Part shown: positions 6,363 to 8,245 of the stretch, in pieces
How positions within the stretch are numbered: the stretch's first letter is position 1
Layout: each line of letters opens with the position of its first letter
DNA from: Lachnospiraceae bacterium
Lineage (GTDB): Bacteria; Bacillota_A; Clostridia; Lachnospirales; Lachnospiraceae
Assembly: GCA_009774655.1 (NCBI GenBank)
Contig: VSOD01000185.1
Span: forward strand, 1-8,245
Direction: 5' to 3'
Length of the DNA stretch: 8,245 bases
Position numbers and translations under genes: made by a program
Notes under the pieces: generated by a model
Database searches by the model: none
The model's input: the letters and a program-made list of their open reading frames with translations, nothing else
Told to the model about the DNA's origin: nothing

Positions 6363-6488
6363 ATGGAACAATTCAGAAGCGAAAAGGAAAACTGGATTGA
6401 TCTTACCGAATCCATTTTAAACGTTTTTAAGTCATCTCCAGATATCAAGGCATTAGATATACAAAGGTGTTGCGTAAACGGCAGATAG
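6363..6488 (+). CDS. Short hypothetical ORF (41 residues)
   Basis: Encodes MEQFRSEKENWIDLTESI then NVFKSSPDIKALDIQ, a sequence that would form amphipathic helices and has a natural-looking composition. There is no Shine-Dalgarno in the 20 bases upstream and no -35/-10 pair at correct spacing. It ends 2 bases before the stop of the minus-strand Rpn gene, so the two converge. It could be a small protein or the remnant of a longer one; no family recognised. Confidence 0.22.
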   Translation: MEQFRSEKENWIDLTESILNVFKSSPDIKALDIQRCCVNGR

Positions 6489-6490
6489 TT

Positions 6491-7456
6491 CTAAGGAGTT
6501 AGTTGTGATAATTCTTTCTCAGTATAACCGTAGGATAAGATCTGTTCTTTGGTGGCTCCTGCTTTGAGCATCCGTTTTATTGCGTTGATGCGCTCTGTTT
6601 CAATACCTTTCTCAATACCTTTCTCAATACCTTTTTCAATGCCTTTCTCAATGCCTTTTGCTTCAATATTTTCTGACAGGTTGCACATGATCTGTATCCT
6701 CCCTTCTAATTCGGCAGTCATTATCATTCCGTAGTCTTTGGTCAGTAGACGCTTCTTTTCGACGGTATCCATCTGTGAAAGCAGTTTTTCCAGCATATCG
6801 ATGAGGATATTTTGAGAAGCCTTCAGATTTTCGCCGTTTCTGATATTGATAATGATTCCTTTCATTAAATCCGTATGATACGAATCTGATCTATTTCCGA
6901 AGACATTCTTGTTTTTAAAACCAAGCTCTATGATAGAATCGCCATCGTCACTGCTGTCCATACAGATCCAGATACTCCGGACTTTTTTCAGGCTGTCATA
7001 ATCGCTGTGGAAAAATTCAGTCTGCTTCTGTGCGGAGATCATCCGTGCCATGTAAAAGACGATCCTGTTTTCCAGATGATAGCCAAGACTCGATGGGTCA
7101 GATGACTTTTGAGCCTCTACGTTGATCAGTATTTTCATTTCTGATTGTCTGTGATATGCAGTAAAGCGGATATCGTAAAAGATGATCCCCTCGCCCGGGA
7201 TATTATCTTCGGTGTTAGAGTCTTTAATGCGCCCTAAATTAGATAATCCGGCATCCAGCGGCTTACTGCCGATTTCGATATCGTTGCCGATGCAGGACAT
7301 GATTTCATTGATCGGCATATCCTGGAATTCACTGACGGCGTATTTCAGGATACGGGCAAGGATCTGTCTGTCCGCAAGCAGGAATTTAACATTCGTATCA
7401 TAAGTGCCTGCGTCGTTTGCAGCATCCACTGCCTGCGATAAATAAGTCTGTGCCAT
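6491..7456 (-). CDS. Rpn/PD-(D/E)XK nuclease family transposase-like protein
   Basis: 321 residues. Proteins of this type carry a PD-(D/E)XK nuclease fold and are annotated as Rpn or PD-(D/E)XK family transposases; E. coli Rpn proteins promote RecA-independent recombination. Visible here: a family-like N-terminus (YDTNVKFLLADRQILARILKY, residues 19-39, in part), then FYDIRFTAY with candidate catalytic D95, and INVEAQ with E114-A-Q116, giving the D...ExQ form of the active site. Residues 257-276 are five copies of KGIE, from a 12-bp DNA repeat, followed by a helical tail (ERINAIKRMLKAGATKEQIL) common at the end of these proteins. The start is supported by AGAGGA 6 bases upstream and a promoter at 7512-7540. 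It has no terminal inverted repeats and looks intact. Its substrate and mobility are not shown. Confidence 0.88.
   Translation of the reverse strand: MAQTYLSQAVDAANDAGTYDTNVKFLLADRQILARILKYAVSEFQDMPINEIMSCIGNDIEIGSKPLDAGLSNLGRIKDSNTEDNIPGEGIIFYDIRFTAYHRQSEMKILINVEAQKSSDPSSLGYHLENRIVFYMARMISAQKQTEFFHSDYDSLKKVRSIWICMDSSDDGDSIIELGFKNKNVFGNRSDSYHTDLMKGIIINIRNGENLKASQNILIDMLEKLLSQMDTVEKKRLLTKDYGMIMTAELEGRIQIMCNLSENIEAKGIEKGIEKGIEKGIEKGIETERINAIKRMLKAGATKEQILSYGYTEKELSQLTP
6600..6659 (-). repeat. 12-bp tandem repeat, five units, inside the Rpn-like gene
   Basis: Five units of TCAATRCCTTTY on the plus strand (6600, 6612, 6624, 6636, 6648), the first two identical and the others differing at one or two bases. 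On the coding strand each unit encodes KGIE. Because 12 is a multiple of 3, gain or loss of units would change linker length without breaking the frame. Confidence 0.95.
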
Positions 7457-7511
7457 ATTTTTCCTCTTTTGTGATCTTTATTAATAAATGCAGGTTCTTC
7501 AATATAGTATC

Positions 7512-7540
7512 ATTATACTTGATCAGCAGAGCAATAGCAA
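7512..7540 (-). promoter_or_regulatory. Sigma-A-like promoter of the Rpn-like gene
   Basis: On the minus strand -35 TTGCTA (7540-7535) and consensus -10 TATAAT (7517-7512) are 17 bases apart. Transcription would start near 7505, giving a leader of about 50 bases before the ATG at 7456. Confidence 0.7.
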
Positions 7541-7555
7541 TAATGACAGTATATT

Positions 7556-7610
7556 ATAGTAAACGACATAACAAATTTCTGTTTCCGGTTCTTGCAGAAG
7601 CCATATACGG
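7556..7610 (-). repeat. Interspersed intergenic repeat, copy A (upstream of the Rpn-like gene)
   Basis: The core 7601-7562 read on the minus strand matches copy B at 3482-3519 (about 32 of 38 positions, two gaps). It ends about 20 bases before the -35 of the Rpn-like gene and, like copy B, is oriented towards the start of the gene that follows. GGTAG (7609-7613) and CTACC (7620-7624) beside it could form a small hairpin. Confidence 0.65.
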
Positions 7611-7676
7611 TAGCTCCTACTACCCTGTTACGGATATGTCTACTCGAATTGTTTCCGGTATATTGTTTCTGGCATA

Positions 7677-8165
7677 TTAAAAGTATGGAAGAACCTGTGA
7701 TTCCTGAATCTGATATTTGTCACATATACGTGCGATAATTTCTGCATCCGACAAATTCAGACTGCGAAGAATGTCTATTGTATTTGTAATAGATTTGTGA
7801 TATTCTTTCTGCATTCTTTCGATTGTTTGACTTTGTTCTTTAATAGCATGGCTCTGTTCATCAATGGTATGTTTCTGTTCATCAATTTCATTCTGCATTT
7901 CATCTATCATATACTTTACAGTATTCCGGTCGAGAATAGCCAGTTCCTCAGAAAACATTCCCATCACCCTTTCTATATTCAGACAGATCCTGTAGGCTTC
8001 TTCATATATTTCCAGAAATTCGGGATATTCTGTGATCAGCTTGATAATCGTATCCGGATTGTCGTTGGAAAAAAGAGTCAGCCAGGCATCTCTTTTATTG
8101 TTGATACTTTCATTTTGCTGTCTTTTCTGAAAGATGTCAAGAGGGATAAAAAGGTATTTCTGCAA
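7677..8165 (-). pseudogene. C-terminal remnant of a second Rpn/PD-(D/E)XK family protein
   Basis: The 162-codon open frame resembles the C-terminal half of Rpn-type proteins: an INNKRDAWLTLFS segment (21-33), a PDTIIKLITEYPEFLEIYEEA region (37-57, in part), FSEELAILDRNTVKYMIDEM (71-90), then a coiled coil with heptads (94-120) and a DAEIIARICDKYQI tail. The nuclease domain with the D...ExQ motif is absent. The frame opens at a TTG (8165) without a Shine-Dalgarno; TAA and TAG lie in frame at 8174-8172 and 8177-8175, and the first ATG is at residue 68. It is therefore most likely a 5'-deleted or frameshifted relic. A short functional protein from TTG is less likely but not excluded. It lies upstream of, and on the same strand as, the intact Rpn-like gene. 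Confidence 0.7.
7824..7886 (-). repeat. 21-bp heptad repeat encoding a coiled coil
   Basis: Residues 94-114 of the remnant are three heptads, IDEQKHT, IDEQSHA and IKEQSQT, each from a diverged 21-bp unit. The pattern indicates a short parallel-type coiled coil, a common feature near the end of Rpn-type proteins. Confidence 0.7.
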
Positions 8166-8245
8166 AAGCTGTTACTATTCACAGTCGGTTTGATGGAACG
8201 ACAAATAAAGCGGAGCTGTAACACCGCTTTCAATGTTCTGATGTG
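8166..8245. other. Window-edge segment with a hairpin and no recognised gene
   Basis: AAAGCGG (8207-8213) and CCGCTTT (8224-8230) form a 7-bp stem with a 10-base loop. On the minus strand it is followed by ATTTGT, so it could weakly terminate a gene lying beyond 8245. AGCTGTTAC at 8168-8176 and AGCTGTAAC at 8214-8222 are near-identical direct copies. The frame leading into the Rpn remnant is open from the edge to the TAG and TAA at 8177-8172, but the residues do not resemble Rpn proteins. Confidence 0.35.

Larger units (their letters stand above)
5946..6490. other. Long intergenic region with only short, doubtful ORFs
   Basis: About 545 bases with no recognised full-length gene on either strand. 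Contents: a possible plus-strand promoter (TTGACT 5969-5974, GATTAT 5993-5998, 18-base spacer) with no clear target; a 47-codon minus-strand ORF (6048-6191); a 16-codon plus-strand ORF with GAGG six bases ahead (6211-6261) that contains a perfect AT-rich hairpin; a small hairpin GGGTT/AACCC near 6335-6346; and a 41-codon plus-strand ORF (6363-6488). A 9-base inverted pair, TAAGATCAA (6353-6361) and TTGATCTTA (6397-6405), brackets the start of the last ORF. The stretch looks like degraded or repeat-derived DNA. Confidence 0.5.

Noticed and set aside
7417..7680. 87-codon plus-strand ORF between the two Rpn-type genes
   Set aside because: It overlaps the start, RBS and promoter of the minus-strand Rpn-like gene and repeat copy A, has no Shine-Dalgarno and no recognisable family.
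6491..8165. Complete insertion sequence or composite transposon around the two Rpn-type genes
   Set aside because: No terminal inverted repeats or target-site duplications were found, and Rpn-type genes usually lack them.

Overview
The window looks like chromosomal DNA from an anaerobic, low-to-medium GC member of the Clostridia, most likely Lachnospiraceae. This is inferred from the gene mix: an FtsX-type ABC permease beside a membrane-linked XRE regulator, RarA, a flavin reductase-rubredoxin fusion typical of strict anaerobes, and Rpn-type PD-(D/E)XK proteins, which are abundant in gut Lachnospiraceae. No ribosomal RNA, tRNA, CRISPR array, complete insertion sequence or phage module was found.

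Layout. (1) 2-2224, plus strand: a 5'-truncated ABC transporter permease of the FtsX/MacB type, cut by the window edge. (2) 2233-2276: a perfect 20-bp hairpin terminator shared with the convergent gene. (3) 2276-3208, minus: an XRE-family regulator with an N-terminal helix-turn-helix and six predicted membrane segments, with a palindrome just ahead of its ribosome binding site. (4) 3253-3586: a divergent intergenic region with an extended -10 promoter and one copy (B) of an interspersed repeat. (5) 3587-4915 and 4944-5246, plus: rarA (AAA+ ATPase) and a small cysteine-rich protein, probably one operon. Both carry a QxxLF peptide near the N-terminus that resembles a sliding-clamp binding motif. 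(6) 5269-5871, minus: a high-molecular-weight rubredoxin type flavoprotein with a good sigma-A-like promoter overlapped by short AT-rich iterons. (7) 5946-6490: about 545 bases with no convincing full gene, holding two short ORFs of doubtful status and a few hairpins. (8) 6491-7456, minus: an Rpn/PD-(D/E)XK family protein with an in-frame 12-bp tandem repeat, a good RBS and a good promoter. (9) 7457-7676: spacer with the second copy (A) of the interspersed repeat. (10) 7677-8165, minus: the C-terminal half of a second Rpn-type protein, with no ATG start and two in-frame stops directly upstream, so probably a remnant. (11) 8166-8245: a hairpin and no recognised gene.

How the parts fit. The permease and the XRE membrane regulator are convergent neighbours; a link in envelope stress or antimicrobial-peptide response is possible but not shown. 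The rarA-cysteine-rich pair suggests a replication or repair role. The right third, from about 5950, is accessory in character: Rpn elements, a degraded relative and repeats. The most interesting observations are the paired QxxLF motifs in rarA and its neighbour, and the roughly 40-bp repeat found upstream of both rarA and the Rpn gene in the same orientation relative to each.
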